DNA from: an uncultured Roseicyclus sp.
GTDB lineage: Bacteria; Pseudomonadota; Alphaproteobacteria; Rhodobacterales; Rhodobacteraceae
DNA length: 64,000 bases
Assembly: GCA_947494975.1 (NCBI GenBank)
Contig: CANLXA010000001.1
Coordinates: 1 to 64,000 of the forward strand
Reading direction: 5' to 3'
Part shown: one piece after another, positions 37,450 through 46,018 of the stretch
Layout of the letters: each line of letters starts with the position of its first letter
Position numbering within the stretch: the stretch's first letter is position 1
Notes under the pieces: model-generated
What the model saw: the letters and a program-made list of their open reading frames with translations, nothing else
Told to the model about the DNA's origin: nothing
The model's database searches: none
Position numbers and translations under genes: made by a program

Positions 37450-37681
37450 TGCGCGCTGTGTGACGCCACGGGAAAAGGGCTTGCATGGCCGGGGAATCCG
37501 AGTATGTTCCCGGCCTCATTCGCCCCCCGATTTTGGTGTCGTCCGGGCCTGGCCGCGCAAGGTGCGCACAGGACCGAAAAGCAGCACCTGAACGTTGGGT
37601 CGGGCGAGACAGATTTTTGAGATGATCGGACAAAGCGTGGCCAGGGTGGCGGCGCGGTCCCATAAGCCCCGAGGTTGTGAC

Positions 37682-37888
37682 ATGGCTGTCCCCCAGAATC
37701 GCGTGACCCGCTCCAAGCGCAACATGCGCCGCGCCCACGATGCACTCGACGGTGCGAACCCCAATGAGTGCCCGTCCTGTGGCGAGCTGAAACGCCCGCA
37801 CCATGTCTGCCCGTCTTGCGGTACCTACAATGACCGCGAGGTCATTGCCCAGGCCGACGATATCGACCTCGACGAAGACGCGGCATAA
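37682..37888 (+). CDS. rpmF: 50S ribosomal protein L32
   Basis: A 68-residue large-subunit protein starting [22 protein letters not shown], with the zinc-ribbon type Cys pairs in [18 protein letters not shown]. The reading frame is open back to 37595, but the conserved start is the ATG at 37682. The gap from yceD (232 bases) is long and may hold a promoter. Confidence 0.97.
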   Translation: MAVPQNRVTRSKRNMRRAHDALDGANPNECPSCGELKRPHHVCPSCGTYNDREVIAQADDIDLDEDAA

Positions 37889-37918
37889 TCGCCGCCTGGC
37901 AGAGGCGGGCCTGATCAC

Positions 37919-39016
37919 ATGAACGATGGCACGGCGTTAACGGGGCAAACGGTGGATGGCACCGTTTTGTCGATTGACGCCATGGGGGGCGATCTTGGCC
38001 CCGGTGCTGTTGTGGCCGGTCTGGCCAAGGCCTCTGCAAAGAACCGCGATCTGCGCTTTATCATCCATGGTGATGGCCCCGAACTTGAGCGGCTGATCGC
38101 CAAGAAGCGCGGCCTGCCCGAGCGGTGTGAGATCCGCCATGCCGAGGGTGTGGTGACGATGGATGCCAAGCCAAGCCACGTGATGCGCAACGGCAAGGGC
38201 ACGTCGATGTGGTCCACAATCGAGGCTGTGCGGTCAGGCGATGCCTCCGTTGCGGTCTCCTGCGGCAATACCGGCGCGCTGATGGCGCTCTCGATGGTGC
38301 GTCTGCGCAAGATCGAAGGTGTGAACCGCCCCGCCATCGCCTGCCTCTGGCCGTCGCGCAATCCGTCCGGCTTCAACGTGATGCTGGATGTGGGTGCCGA
38401 TATCCGCGCCGATGCCGAGGATCTTCTGCAATACGCGTTGATGGGGGCCAGCTACGCCCGCAACGGCATGGACCTGCCCCGCCCCCGTATCGGCCTGCTG
38501 AATGTCGGCACCGAAGAGCATAAGGGCCGGGCCGAGCTAAAGGTCGCCGCCGAATTGATCGAGCGCGCCGCCGACGCGGCCGATTTCGATTTTGTCGGGT
38601 TCGTCGAAGGCTCCGACCTGCCGTCCGACCGCGTCGACGTGATTGTGACCGACGGGTTTACCGGCAACGTCGCGCTCAAAACCGGCGAAGGTACGGCCCG
38701 TCTGATCCGCGAATTACTGGAACAGGCGTTCAAGAAAACGCCGTTTTCACGCATCGCGGCGCTGCTGGCCTTCACATCCCTGCGGCGGCTGTCGAAGCGT
38801 ATCGATCCGCGCCGCGTGAACGGCGGCGTGTTTCTGGGGCTGAACGGCACGGTGGTGAAATCCCACGGCTCCGCCGACCCAACGGGCGTGGCAGCCGCCA
38901 TCAAGCTGGCGGCGCGCCTGTCGGCTACGGGCTTTTCCAAACGCCTCGCCGCGCGCATCGCGCAATCCGAGGCCGCCGCCACAATCGCAATTCAGGATGA
39001 GGACCCGCAATCATGA
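37919..39016 (+). CDS. plsX: Phosphate acyltransferase PlsX
   Basis: Makes acyl-phosphate from acyl-ACP for phosphatidic acid synthesis. The 365-residue protein has the family start LSIDAMGGDLGPGAVVAG, the SCGNTGALMALSM block, and DGFTGNVALKTGEGTARL. It precedes fabH with an ATGA overlap, tying phospholipid and fatty-acid initiation steps together. Confidence 0.96.
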   Translation: MNDGTALTGQTVDGTVLSIDAMGGDLGPGAVVAGLAKASAKNRDLRFIIHGDGPELERLIAKKRGLPERCEIRHAEGVVTMDAKPSHVMRNGKGTSMWSTIEAVRSGDASVAVSCGNTGALMALSMVRLRKIEGVNRPAIACLWPSRNPSGFNVMLDVGADIRADAEDLLQYALMGASYARNGMDLPRPRIGLLNVGTEEHKGRAELKVAAELIERAADAADFDFVGFVEGSDLPSDRVDVIVTDGFTGNVALKTGEGTARLIRELLEQAFKKTPFSRIAALLAFTSLRRLSKRIDPRRVNGGVFLGLNGTVVKSHGSADPTGVAAAIKLAARLSATGFSKRLAARIAQSEAAATIAIQDEDPQS

Positions 39017-39993
39017 TCCGTCGCGCGGTCCCCATCGGCATTGGCCACTACCTCCCCGACCGCATCGTGCCCAATTCGGAGTTCGAGGCGATGGAAGGGT
39101 TGGACACTTCCGATGAATGGATTCGCGCCCGGTCCGGCATAGAGCGCCGCCATTTCGCCGCCGAGGGTGAGACGACAAGCCAGATGGCCATCGTGGCCGC
39201 CCGCGCCGCGCTGGATCATGCGGGGATTGAGGCCTCACAGATCGACGCCGTCATCGTCGCCACCTCCACGCCAGATCTGACCTTCCCGTCCGTCGCCACC
39301 ATGGTGCAGGCGGGCCTGGGCATGGATGGAGGATTTGCCTTCGACGTGCAGGCCGTGTGCGCCGGATTCGTATATGCGCTTGCCAATGCCAATGCGCTGA
39401 TCGTGTCGGGCCAGGCCCGCCGTGTCATGGTGATCGGAGCGGAAACCTTCAGCCGGATAATGGATTGGACCGACCGCACCACCTGTGTCTTGTTCGGAGA
39501 CGGCGCCGGCGCCCTGATCCTTGAGGCGCAGGACGGTGCGGGCACGACCGACGACCGCGGGATCCTCGCCACCGACCTCCATTCCGACGGCACGCACCGC
39601 GATCTGCTTTATGTCGACGGCGGCGTCTCGGCGACGGGAACCGCAGGCGTTCTGAAGATGCAGGGCAAGGAAGTATTCCGCCATGCTGTTGAAAAGCTGA
39701 CAAAAACCGCCGAAACCGCGTTGGAAAAGGCCGGGGTGAGCGTGGCAGATGTCGATTGGGTCGTGCCCCATCAGGCCAATATCCGCATCATCACGGGCAC
39801 GGTGAAGAAGTTCGGCCTGCCGATGGATAAGGTCATCGTCACGGTCCAGGACCACGGCAACACCTCGGCCGCGTCGATCCCGCTGGCGATGTCTGTGGGG
39901 GTGGCCGATGGGCGGATCCAGCCCGGCGATCTTCTGGTGACCGAGGCCATCGGCGGCGGCCTGGCCTGGGGTGCAGTGATCCTGCGTTGGTAG
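39013..39993 (+). CDS. fabH: 3-oxoacyl-ACP synthase III
   Basis: Condenses acetyl-CoA with malonyl-ACP to start fatty acid synthesis. The 326-residue thiolase-fold enzyme has catalytic Cys116 (QAVCAGFVYAL), His253 (VPHQANIRI) and Asn283 (DHGNTSAAS). The end EAIGGGLAWGAVILRW is the usual FabH C-terminus. The start codon overlaps the plsX stop. Confidence 0.97.
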   Translation: MIRRAVPIGIGHYLPDRIVPNSEFEAMEGLDTSDEWIRARSGIERRHFAAEGETTSQMAIVAARAALDHAGIEASQIDAVIVATSTPDLTFPSVATMVQAGLGMDGGFAFDVQAVCAGFVYALANANALIVSGQARRVMVIGAETFSRIMDWTDRTTCVLFGDGAGALILEAQDGAGTTDDRGILATDLHSDGTHRDLLYVDGGVSATGTAGVLKMQGKEVFRHAVEKLTKTAETALEKAGVSVADVDWVVPHQANIRIITGTVKKFGLPMDKVIVTVQDHGNTSAASIPLAMSVGVADGRIQPGDLLVTEAIGGGLAWGAVILRW

Positions 39994-40090
39994 CCCTTCA
40001 TGTGGCATGGAAATGCCACCCGTCAACACACTGGATTGACTAATAAATCCTTCTGTCTCATCTTGTGGCATAAACAGGGGGACGGAAGTG

Positions 40091-40393
40091 ATGGCGGCAA
40101 AGACCTTGACGCGTATGGACCTGAGCGAAGCGGTGTTCCGCGAAGTGGGCCTGTCTCGCAATGAAAGCGCGCAACTTGTGGAGCGTGTGTTGGAGATGAT
40201 GTCCGACGCCCTTGTCGAAGGTGAACAGGTCAAAGTGTCATCGTTTGGCACCTTTTCCGTCCGGTCCAAAACCGCCCGTGTCGGTCGGAACCCGAAGACA
40301 GGTGAGGAAGTGCCGATCAGCCCGCGCCGCGTGCTGACATTCCGGCCCTCACACCTGATGAAAGACCGCGTCGCATCCGGAAACCGCTCGTAA
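40091..40393 (+). CDS. ihfA: Integration host factor subunit alpha
   Basis: A 100-residue DNA-bending protein of the HU/IHF family; with IhfB it bends specific sites in replication, recombination and transcription. It starts [26 protein letters not shown] and has the DNA-binding arm [24 protein letters not shown], with the intercalating Pro in the IHF-alpha context. An in-frame GTG lies one codon earlier at 40088. It follows fabH after 97 bases and precedes a MerR gene, the usual ihfA-merR pairing. Confidence 0.95.
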   Translation: MAAKTLTRMDLSEAVFREVGLSRNESAQLVERVLEMMSDALVEGEQVKVSSFGTFSVRSKTARVGRNPKTGEEVPISPRRVLTFRPSHLMKDRVASGNRS

Positions 40394-40508
40394 AACGGGC
40401 CTTTGACGCGACCGCGCAGACGACCTTGAACCGCCCCGTCAGAGGGTGGACCATGGATGGGGGCACACAAGAGACGACGCCAAAAGGCGCGAGCAGAGGA
40501 CCCGAGCC

Positions 40509-41387
40509 ATGCCGAAATCCGCGCAAGCCTTCCGCACAATTCGCGAGGTGGCCGATTGGCTTGATGTGGCCGCCCATGTGCTGCGGTTCTGGGAATCGAA
40601 GTTTTCGCAAATCAAGCCTGTGAAGCGCGCTGGTGGACGGCGCTACTATCGCCCGGCCGATATGGAGTTGGTGGGCGGGATCAAGGTGCTCCTGCACGAT
40701 AGGGGCCTGACGATTCGCGGCGTGCAGAAGATGATCTCCGATGAGGGTGTCGATGCGGTTGCCGCCCTGTCTCCGCCGATTGATGCGGTTCTGGACAACG
40801 GGGATGTCGTCGACATTGCCGCAGGCGATGAATGGGAGGCCGATGCAAAGGCGGAAAGCGCGGAGGCGAAGGCGCCCGAAACCGCGGAGGATACGACCGC
40901 GCCGCCGATAGCTGAAGATCACGCGGTCGCCGGCGCCTCACTTGAGGACGATGACCCCGCTGAGGTCGCGGATAAGAGCGAGCCCCCGATCGAGACGTCG
41001 GCTGCAGATGGCGATCGGGTCTCTGAAGCCGCGACCGAAGGTGCAGCGGAGGTCGCGTCGACTGACGATGACGAGGCGCAGGGCGAGTCCGATCAGGGCA
41101 GCGTTGAGGAAAAAGACGCGGTCGACGATCCGGTGGCCGAAGCAGACAGCGAGGATAACTCCGCTCCCCCCGAACCGGCCCCCGTGTCGTCCTACGTATC
41201 GCCCGGCCTCTCCGGCCCGGCGGCGGCAGGGCCCGCGTGGTCGGCATCCGACCCCGCGGAAGGGGCCTTCGGCCAACTGGCGGCGCTGGCGGCCCTGCCC
41301 GGCCCCGCGCGGGCGCCGCATCTCAGACACATCGCCGCCCTCGCCCGCCTGCAACGGCGCATGGCCACGCCTCCCGGCGATCCATGA
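40509..41387 (+). CDS. MerR family regulator with long acidic tail
   Basis: A 292-residue protein. Residues about 8-80 form a MerR winged-helix domain ([30 protein letters not shown], then [33 protein letters not shown]). The other 200 residues are mostly acidic and disordered (Asp, Glu, Ala, Pro), ending in a short helix [21 protein letters not shown]. This form, next to ihfA, is widespread in alphaproteobacteria. The target and effector are unknown; there are no Cys for metal sensing in the DNA-binding half. Confidence 0.87.
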   Translation: MPKSAQAFRTIREVADWLDVAAHVLRFWESKFSQIKPVKRAGGRRYYRPADMELVGGIKVLLHDRGLTIRGVQKMISDEGVDAVAALSPPIDAVLDNGDVVDIAAGDEWEADAKAESAEAKAPETAEDTTAPPIAEDHAVAGASLEDDDPAEVADKSEPPIETSAADGDRVSEAATEGAAEVASTDDDEAQGESDQGSVEEKDAVDDPVAEADSEDNSAPPEPAPVSSYVSPGLSGPAAAGPAWSASDPAEGAFGQLAALAALPGPARAPHLRHIAALARLQRRMATPPGDP

Positions 41388-41444
41388 CGTCCGGCCCGAA
41401 GCACTCTTGCACCGCCCGCCAAAACGGGTAGAAGGGCGGCAAGT

Positions 41445-41521
41445 CGGGCTATGGCGCAGCCTGGTAGCGCGTCCGTCTGGGGGACGGAAGGTCGCAGGTT
41501 CGAGTCCTGCTAGCCCGACCA
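41445..41521 (+). tRNA. tRNA-Pro (anticodon GGG)
   Basis: A complete 77-base cloverleaf: acceptor CGGGCTA paired with TAGCCCG, D arm GCGC-AGCCTGGTA-GCGC, anticodon stem TCCGT/ACGGA with loop CTGGGGG (anticodon GGG, decoding CCC), variable loop AGGTC, T arm GCAGG-TTCGAGT-CCTGC, and encoded ACCA at the 3' end. Confidence 0.97.
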
Positions 41522-41621
41522 TTTCATCGCTCTACCCCCTCAAATCACACCTGCCCCTTGCCAGCGGGCAAGGATGCCGCTTTGGTCCGGAGCCAAAGCG
41601 GACCAGGGAGCGTTGCCTGAC

Positions 41622-42695
41622 ATGAGTGATTCCAATCCCGGCGTCCTGCCGGACCGCGCCATCACCGCAATGATCGCGTCTGGCCGGATCACCGCCACCA
41701 GGGCGATCCCGGAGGGTCAGGTCCAGCCCGCGAGCCTCGATCTGCGCCTCGGATCCAAAGCCTACCGCGTGCGCGCCTCATTCCTGACCGGGACGGGCAA
41801 GAGCGTGGCCGATCGTCTGCCCGAATTCACCATGCACGAGATGGACCTGACGAATGGTGCAGTGCTGGAGAAGGGTTGCGTCTACGTGATCCCGTTGATG
41901 GAGGGGCTGGCCTTGCCCGAAGACATCACGGCCGTGTGCAACGCCAAAAGCTCCACCGGCCGGGTCGATTGCCTGACCCGCGTGATCGCCGATGGCGGTG
42001 TGGAGTTTGACCGGATCCCGGCGGGATACCAAGGCCCGCTCTACGCCGAGATCTGCCCACGTTCCTTCTCTGTCAAGATCGAGCCGGGCCTGCGCCTGAA
42101 CCAGATCCGGTTCCGCCGTGGTCACGCTGTGCTCAGCGACGACGCCCTGCGCGCGCGCCATGCGCAAACCCCGTTGGTCGATCAAACGCCGCTCATTGAT
42201 GACGGCCTCGGCTTCTCGGTCGATCTGTCGCCGACCGGCACCACGCTTGTGGGCTACCGCGCCAAACCCCATACCGGCGTCATCGACCTGACCGAAATCG
42301 GCGCCCACGACGCGGCGGATTTCTGGGAAGAACTGCACACCGATCAGGGCCGTATCATCCTCGATCCCGGCGCCTTCTACATCCTTGTCAGTCGCGAGGC
42401 GGTCACGATCCCGCCAGATTGCGCAGCTGAAATGGCCCCCTATCTGGCCATGGTCGGAGAATTCCGCGTGCACTACGCCGGCTTTTTCGATCCCGGCTTT
42501 GGCCACGGCATACCGGCCCGCGGCGTCCTTGAGGTGCGCTGCCACGAGGCGCCGTTTGTCCTTGAGCACGGCCAGACCGTTGGCCGGCTTGTCTATGAGA
42601 CGATGGCGGACGCCCCCGCACAGCTCTATGGCACCGATATCGCCTCGAACTACCAGGGCCAGGGCCTGAAACTCTCCAAACACTTCAAGGCCTGA
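41622..42695 (+). CDS. Two-domain 2'-deoxycytidine 5'-triphosphate deaminase
   Basis: A 357-residue protein about twice the length of E. coli Dcd (193). Two tandem dUTPase-fold halves are visible. The first has SSTGRVDCLTRVIADGGVEFDRIPAGY and PLYAEICPRSFSVKIEPGLRLNQIRF. The second has APYLAMVGEFRVHYAGFFDPGFG, GIPARGVLEVRCHEAPFVLEHGQTVGRLVYE. This two-domain type is known in alphaproteobacteria and is annotated as dCTP deaminase, giving dUTP for dTMP synthesis. I infer one halves-pair active site per chain. The ATG at 41622 starts the conserved part. Confidence 0.85.
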   Translation: MSDSNPGVLPDRAITAMIASGRITATRAIPEGQVQPASLDLRLGSKAYRVRASFLTGTGKSVADRLPEFTMHEMDLTNGAVLEKGCVYVIPLMEGLALPEDITAVCNAKSSTGRVDCLTRVIADGGVEFDRIPAGYQGPLYAEICPRSFSVKIEPGLRLNQIRFRRGHAVLSDDALRARHAQTPLVDQTPLIDDGLGFSVDLSPTGTTLVGYRAKPHTGVIDLTEIGAHDAADFWEELHTDQGRIILDPGAFYILVSREAVTIPPDCAAEMAPYLAMVGEFRVHYAGFFDPGFGHGIPARGVLEVRCHEAPFVLEHGQTVGRLVYETMADAPAQLYGTDIASNYQGQGLKLSKHFKA

Positions 42696-42703
42696 CCCCC
42701 CTT

Positions 42704-42755
42704 CCATTGGTTCCAAATACCCCGGGGTTTGGGGCAGCGCCCCAAGGCTGCGTGC
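42704..42755 (-). repeat. GC-rich extragenic palindromic element, copy 4 (minus orientation)
   Basis: Read on the minus strand: GCAGCCTT, hairpin GGGGC-GCT-GCCCC, then AAACCCCGGGGTATTTGGAACC and a GGAAG end. It fills most of the 96-base gap between the dCTP deaminase gene and the convergent DUF3445 gene. Confidence 0.65.
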
Positions 42756-42791
42756 CAACGCAAACAAGACGCATGCGGCGCAGCCGCTCCG

Positions 42792-43586
42792 TTAGCCAGC
42801 CCGTTCCACGCTCGCCAAACCGGCCCGCTGCTCCCGCGCCAGCGCCGCCAGAGGCACAACATAGGTATGGATCGAAAACACGATGGCCTTCGTCTCCAGC
42901 AACCGCAGCAAGGTCTGGCGTTCGGACCGCAGGAAGCCTCCCTCTGTCCGCTCCTCTCTCGGCGACGCCAATGTGCGCGGTTGGTACAGCGCCGGATCCG
43001 CGTAGATCAATGCGTTCTGCCGCCAGAGCGGTGTATCTCCCCGCAAGTGATCGAACAGGCGTTGCACCCGCGCGGCCATTCGGTCCGTATAGGGTGCCAC
43101 GGGATCGTGTATCACCGACAAAGGCCGCCCTATCTTCTCCGCCAGCGTCCATGATGCCGGGAAACACAAGATGGCGGCGGTCAGCACATGTTCGCTTGCG
43201 CCCTCCGGCTTCTCCAGCACACAGAGATCCTGTTGCACCAACCGCGCCAGCGTGCCGAGCGGATCGGTTTCATCAAGGCGCACCTCCACACCGTCCGGGC
43301 GCATACATCCGGTCTCGCTCCACCCAAACCCATCTCGCCCGCCGAGGAAGTAGAGCACCTCGTCATACAACTCCGTCACCGCCGCTTCCGACCCCGGCAT
43401 GGCGGCGATCACATCGCCGCGGCGCTCCGCCACCAACCGGTCGCGGAGCGCCATCTGGCCCGCATAGGCCTCATCCCGCGCCAGCCATTCATGGTAGCCG
43501 CCAAGGGGTTGGACCCCCGGCAAGCGCCGCGTGGCCTCTGCCATCCAAGGCGCCGTCGGCAGATGATCTTGTAGAACTTGGTCCAT
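42792..43586 (-). CDS. DUF3445 protein (haem-dependent oxidative N-demethylase family)
   Basis: A 264-residue DUF3445 protein, related to the haem-binding catalytic subunit (DmmA) of dimethylamine monooxygenase. Visible features are YHEWLARDEAYAGQMALRDRLV, QQDLCVLEKPEGASEHVLTAAILCFPASWTLAEKIGRPLSVIHDPVAPY and the C-terminal LLRLLETKAIVFSIHTYVVPLAAL. The other DMA monooxygenase subunits are not in the window, so a solo haem protein of unknown substrate is the safe reading. It is divergent from dddP, with 78 bases between the start codons. Confidence 0.85.
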   Translation of the reverse strand: MDQVLQDHLPTAPWMAEATRRLPGVQPLGGYHEWLARDEAYAGQMALRDRLVAERRGDVIAAMPGSEAAVTELYDEVLYFLGGRDGFGWSETGCMRPDGVEVRLDETDPLGTLARLVQQDLCVLEKPEGASEHVLTAAILCFPASWTLAEKIGRPLSVIHDPVAPYTDRMAARVQRLFDHLRGDTPLWRQNALIYADPALYQPRTLASPREERTEGGFLRSERQTLLRLLETKAIVFSIHTYVVPLAALAREQRAGLASVERAG

Positions 43587-43615
43587 TTCCGACCCGTTTC
43601 ATGCCGCGTTCAGGC

Positions 43616-43650
43616 GGTCAAGGCGCCCGCCCCTCACGCCACGCTTGACC
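43616..43650. promoter_or_regulatory. Inverted repeat in the DUF3445-dddP divergent promoter
   Basis: GGTCAAG (43616-43622) and CTTGACC (43644-43650) are a perfect 7-bp inverted repeat with 21 bases between them, inside the 78-base gap of the divergent pair. The right arm lies only 14 bases before the dddP ATG, too close for a -35 box, so a regulator site is more likely than a promoter element there. The left arm read on the minus strand could be a TTGACC -35 box for the DUF3445 gene. Confidence 0.4.
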
Positions 43651-43664
43651 AAACGGAGGGTGCC

Positions 43665-44993
43665 ATGAACCAAGCCTATCGTCGCGAGGTCCGCAAGATT
43701 GATCCCACAAAGGGTGTGGTGCTGCCCGATGGCATGCTCAATGACAATGACCGGATCGAGATCGGGCCGACGCCGCTTGCCTATGCGGAGTGGGAGGCGG
43801 CGGGCCTGACCCTACCGAACCTGCACGCGCTCCGCCAATTCCGGCTCGACCGGCTGGTCGGCCAGTTGGCGGCAAACGACTACGGCGGCGTGCTGATGTT
43901 CGACCCGCTCAACATCCGCTACGCCACCGACACCACGAACATGCAACTGTGGAACACCCACAATCCCTTCCGTGCCTGCCTTGTCTGCACCGACGGTTAT
44001 ATGGTGCTGTGGGAATACAAGAACTCCCCCTTCCTGGCCGACCACAACCCCTTGGTGCGCGAGGTCAGATCCGGCGCATCCATGTTCTACTTCTCGGTCG
44101 GCGACCGCGGCGGCGAGGCCGCAGAAGACTTCAGCGCCGAAGTGGCCGAAGTGATGGCCGCCCATGCGGGCAGCAACACGCGACTGGCCGTCGACAAGAT
44201 CATGCTCCACGGCGCCCGCGCGTTGGAGGCGCGCGGTTTCAATCTGAAAGACGGCGAATTCATCACCGAACACGCCCGGAAGGTCAAAGGCCCCGACGAG
44301 ATCCTTGCCATGCGCTGCGCCGTCGATGCCTGCCAGAAAAGCCTCAAGGCGATGGAAGACGCCATTCAACCGGGCAAGACCGAGGATGAGGTCTGGGCCG
44401 TGCTCCATGCCGAGAATATCAAGCGCGGCGGCGAGTGGATCGAAACGCGCCTCTTCTCCTCCGGCCCCCGCACCAATCCATGGTTCCAGGAATGCGGGCC
44501 GCGCACCTTGCAGCCCAATGAAATCAGCGCCCTCGATACCGATCTGATTGGCTGCTACGGCCTTTGCGTCGACATCTCGCGGACCTGGTGGACCGGGCCG
44601 GACAAGCCCCGCCCCGATATGATCGAGGCCATGAAACACGGGATGGAGCACATTCAGGTCAACATGGAGCGCCTGAGACCCGGCATCACCATCAACGATC
44701 TGGTCCGCAACGGCCACAAGCTCGACCCGAAATACGACAAGCGGAAATATTCGTGTCAGATGCACGGCGTCGGGCTTTGCGATGAATGGCCCCATGTGGG
44801 CTATCCCGACCACCACCATGACAGCGCGTGGGAATACGAGCTGGAGCCGGGCATGATGCTGTGCGTCGAGGCGCTGATCGGTGAGGAAGGCGGCGATTTC
44901 TGCATCAAGTTGGAGGATCAGGTGCTGATCACCGAGGATGGGTATGAGAACCTGACAACCTATCCGTTTGATGCGGCACTCATGGGGGCGTGA
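43665..44993 (+). CDS. dddP: Dimethylsulfoniopropionate lyase DddP
   Basis: Cleaves DMSP to dimethyl sulfide and acrylate in the cytoplasm. The 442-residue protein has an M24 peptidase (creatinase) fold and the DddP hallmarks FDPLNIRYATDTTNMQLWNTHNPFRAC, RSGASMFYF and GGEWIETRLFSSGPRTNPWFQECGPR. Metal ligands are Asp291, Asp293 and Asp303 (ALDTDLIGCYGLCVDIS), His367 (MHGVGLCDEW), Glu402 (VEALIG) and Glu417 (KLEDQV); the proposed catalytic Asp is 373. These six plus Asp373 keep a constant offset of four from the residues I recall for the Ruegeria lacuscaerulensis enzyme. The ATG at 43665 follows GGAGG. Other M24 proteins lack this set of blocks. Confidence 0.93.
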   Translation: MNQAYRREVRKIDPTKGVVLPDGMLNDNDRIEIGPTPLAYAEWEAAGLTLPNLHALRQFRLDRLVGQLAANDYGGVLMFDPLNIRYATDTTNMQLWNTHNPFRACLVCTDGYMVLWEYKNSPFLADHNPLVREVRSGASMFYFSVGDRGGEAAEDFSAEVAEVMAAHAGSNTRLAVDKIMLHGARALEARGFNLKDGEFITEHARKVKGPDEILAMRCAVDACQKSLKAMEDAIQPGKTEDEVWAVLHAENIKRGGEWIETRLFSSGPRTNPWFQECGPRTLQPNEISALDTDLIGCYGLCVDISRTWWTGPDKPRPDMIEAMKHGMEHIQVNMERLRPGITINDLVRNGHKLDPKYDKRKYSCQMHGVGLCDEWPHVGYPDHHHDSAWEYELEPGMMLCVEALIGEEGGDFCIKLEDQVLITEDGYENLTTYPFDAALMGA

Positions 44994-45008
44994 GCGGCGC
45001 GCGTATCC

Positions 45009-45893
45009 CTACGCGTCGGGCCAGCCGATATGGGCAACGATCCCGTAGTGGTCTGACCCAAACCTCGGCCGCCGTTCGGTGGTGCCCAAGCCATCGGTCA
45101 ACACGTGATCGATCGTCATGGGCAGGTTACGCACCTCGATCGTGGTGAAGACCTGCCCTATTCTTTGTGTGCCCGTCGCCGACGCGATCTGCCCCACGGA
45201 ATGTCCCCACGGCGCCATGTTGAAGTCACCGGCCACAACCGCCCGCCCCTCGATCGTGTTCAAGAACGGCAAGGCGTAGTCCAGCGCCACGGCCTGTTCA
45301 TGGGGGTACGGCCAGACGAGATGCGTTGAGACGGCCCAAATCGGCCCATCCGGATGTGCGACACGCGCAGCGGCAAACGACCGGTAAGGGGAGCAATAGC
45401 CCTCTTCCAGCGGCCACCGCGACAGCACGGCCATCCCGGACCAATCCGAGAACCGACACAGATGGTGGTGCGGATGGGTTTCCCTCAAGGCGCCGACAAA
45501 GTCTCCGCGACGGGTGCTCATTTCCTGCAGCATGACAACATCGGCTTCCGACGCGAGGATATCGGCGATGATTGCGTCATTGTCTCCCCAACCGCCGAGG
45601 ACGTTCTTTGTATAGATCGTAAGGCTCGATGCCTCAGGCGCTGCTGTTGCCGTGCTGAGCGCGGTGAAAATGGGGGCCAGGGCAATCGCGGCGAAAATCG
45701 TGGTGGCCCATCCGACCTTCCGCGATCCGACCATCAGGAGGACAAGGCCCGCGCCTGCCGCGCCACCGGCAATCCAGACCCGAAAGACAGCCAGCGAATC
45801 GCCCAGGGGATGAATCGCGCCCATATAGCTGCCCAACAGCATCACCGCGCCCAGAATGGCGCACAGGCGCACGAACCCTCTGAATATCCGCAC
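45009..45893 (-). CDS. Endonuclease/exonuclease/phosphatase family membrane protein
   Basis: A 294-residue protein with three N-terminal hydrophobic segments (about residues 5-25, 33-53 and 60-80) and a DNase I-like domain. Its catalytic-fold motifs are VVMLQEMSTRRGD (metal Glu), WAVSTHLVWPYP, GDFNMAPWG, MTIDHVLTD and GSDHYGIVAHI (catalytic Asp-His). The domain is probably periplasmic. Substrate could be DNA, phospholipid or a phosphoester; unknown. It is convergent with dddP, 15 bases from its stop. Confidence 0.86.
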   Translation of the reverse strand: MRIFRGFVRLCAILGAVMLLGSYMGAIHPLGDSLAVFRVWIAGGAAGAGLVLLMVGSRKVGWATTIFAAIALAPIFTALSTATAAPEASSLTIYTKNVLGGWGDNDAIIADILASEADVVMLQEMSTRRGDFVGALRETHPHHHLCRFSDWSGMAVLSRWPLEEGYCSPYRSFAAARVAHPDGPIWAVSTHLVWPYPHEQAVALDYALPFLNTIEGRAVVAGDFNMAPWGHSVGQIASATGTQRIGQVFTTIEVRNLPMTIDHVLTDGLGTTERRPRFGSDHYGIVAHIGWPDA

Positions 45894-46018
45894 TCAAATG
45901 CCTCAAATCATTCACGTCTCAACCACGTAGGTGCACGCCCGCGTGAAGACAATGTCACATGTCTTGCGGCAGGCGGGGGCCCGCCCACATGGTTGCTCCA
46001 GAAGAGGAACACCCGACC

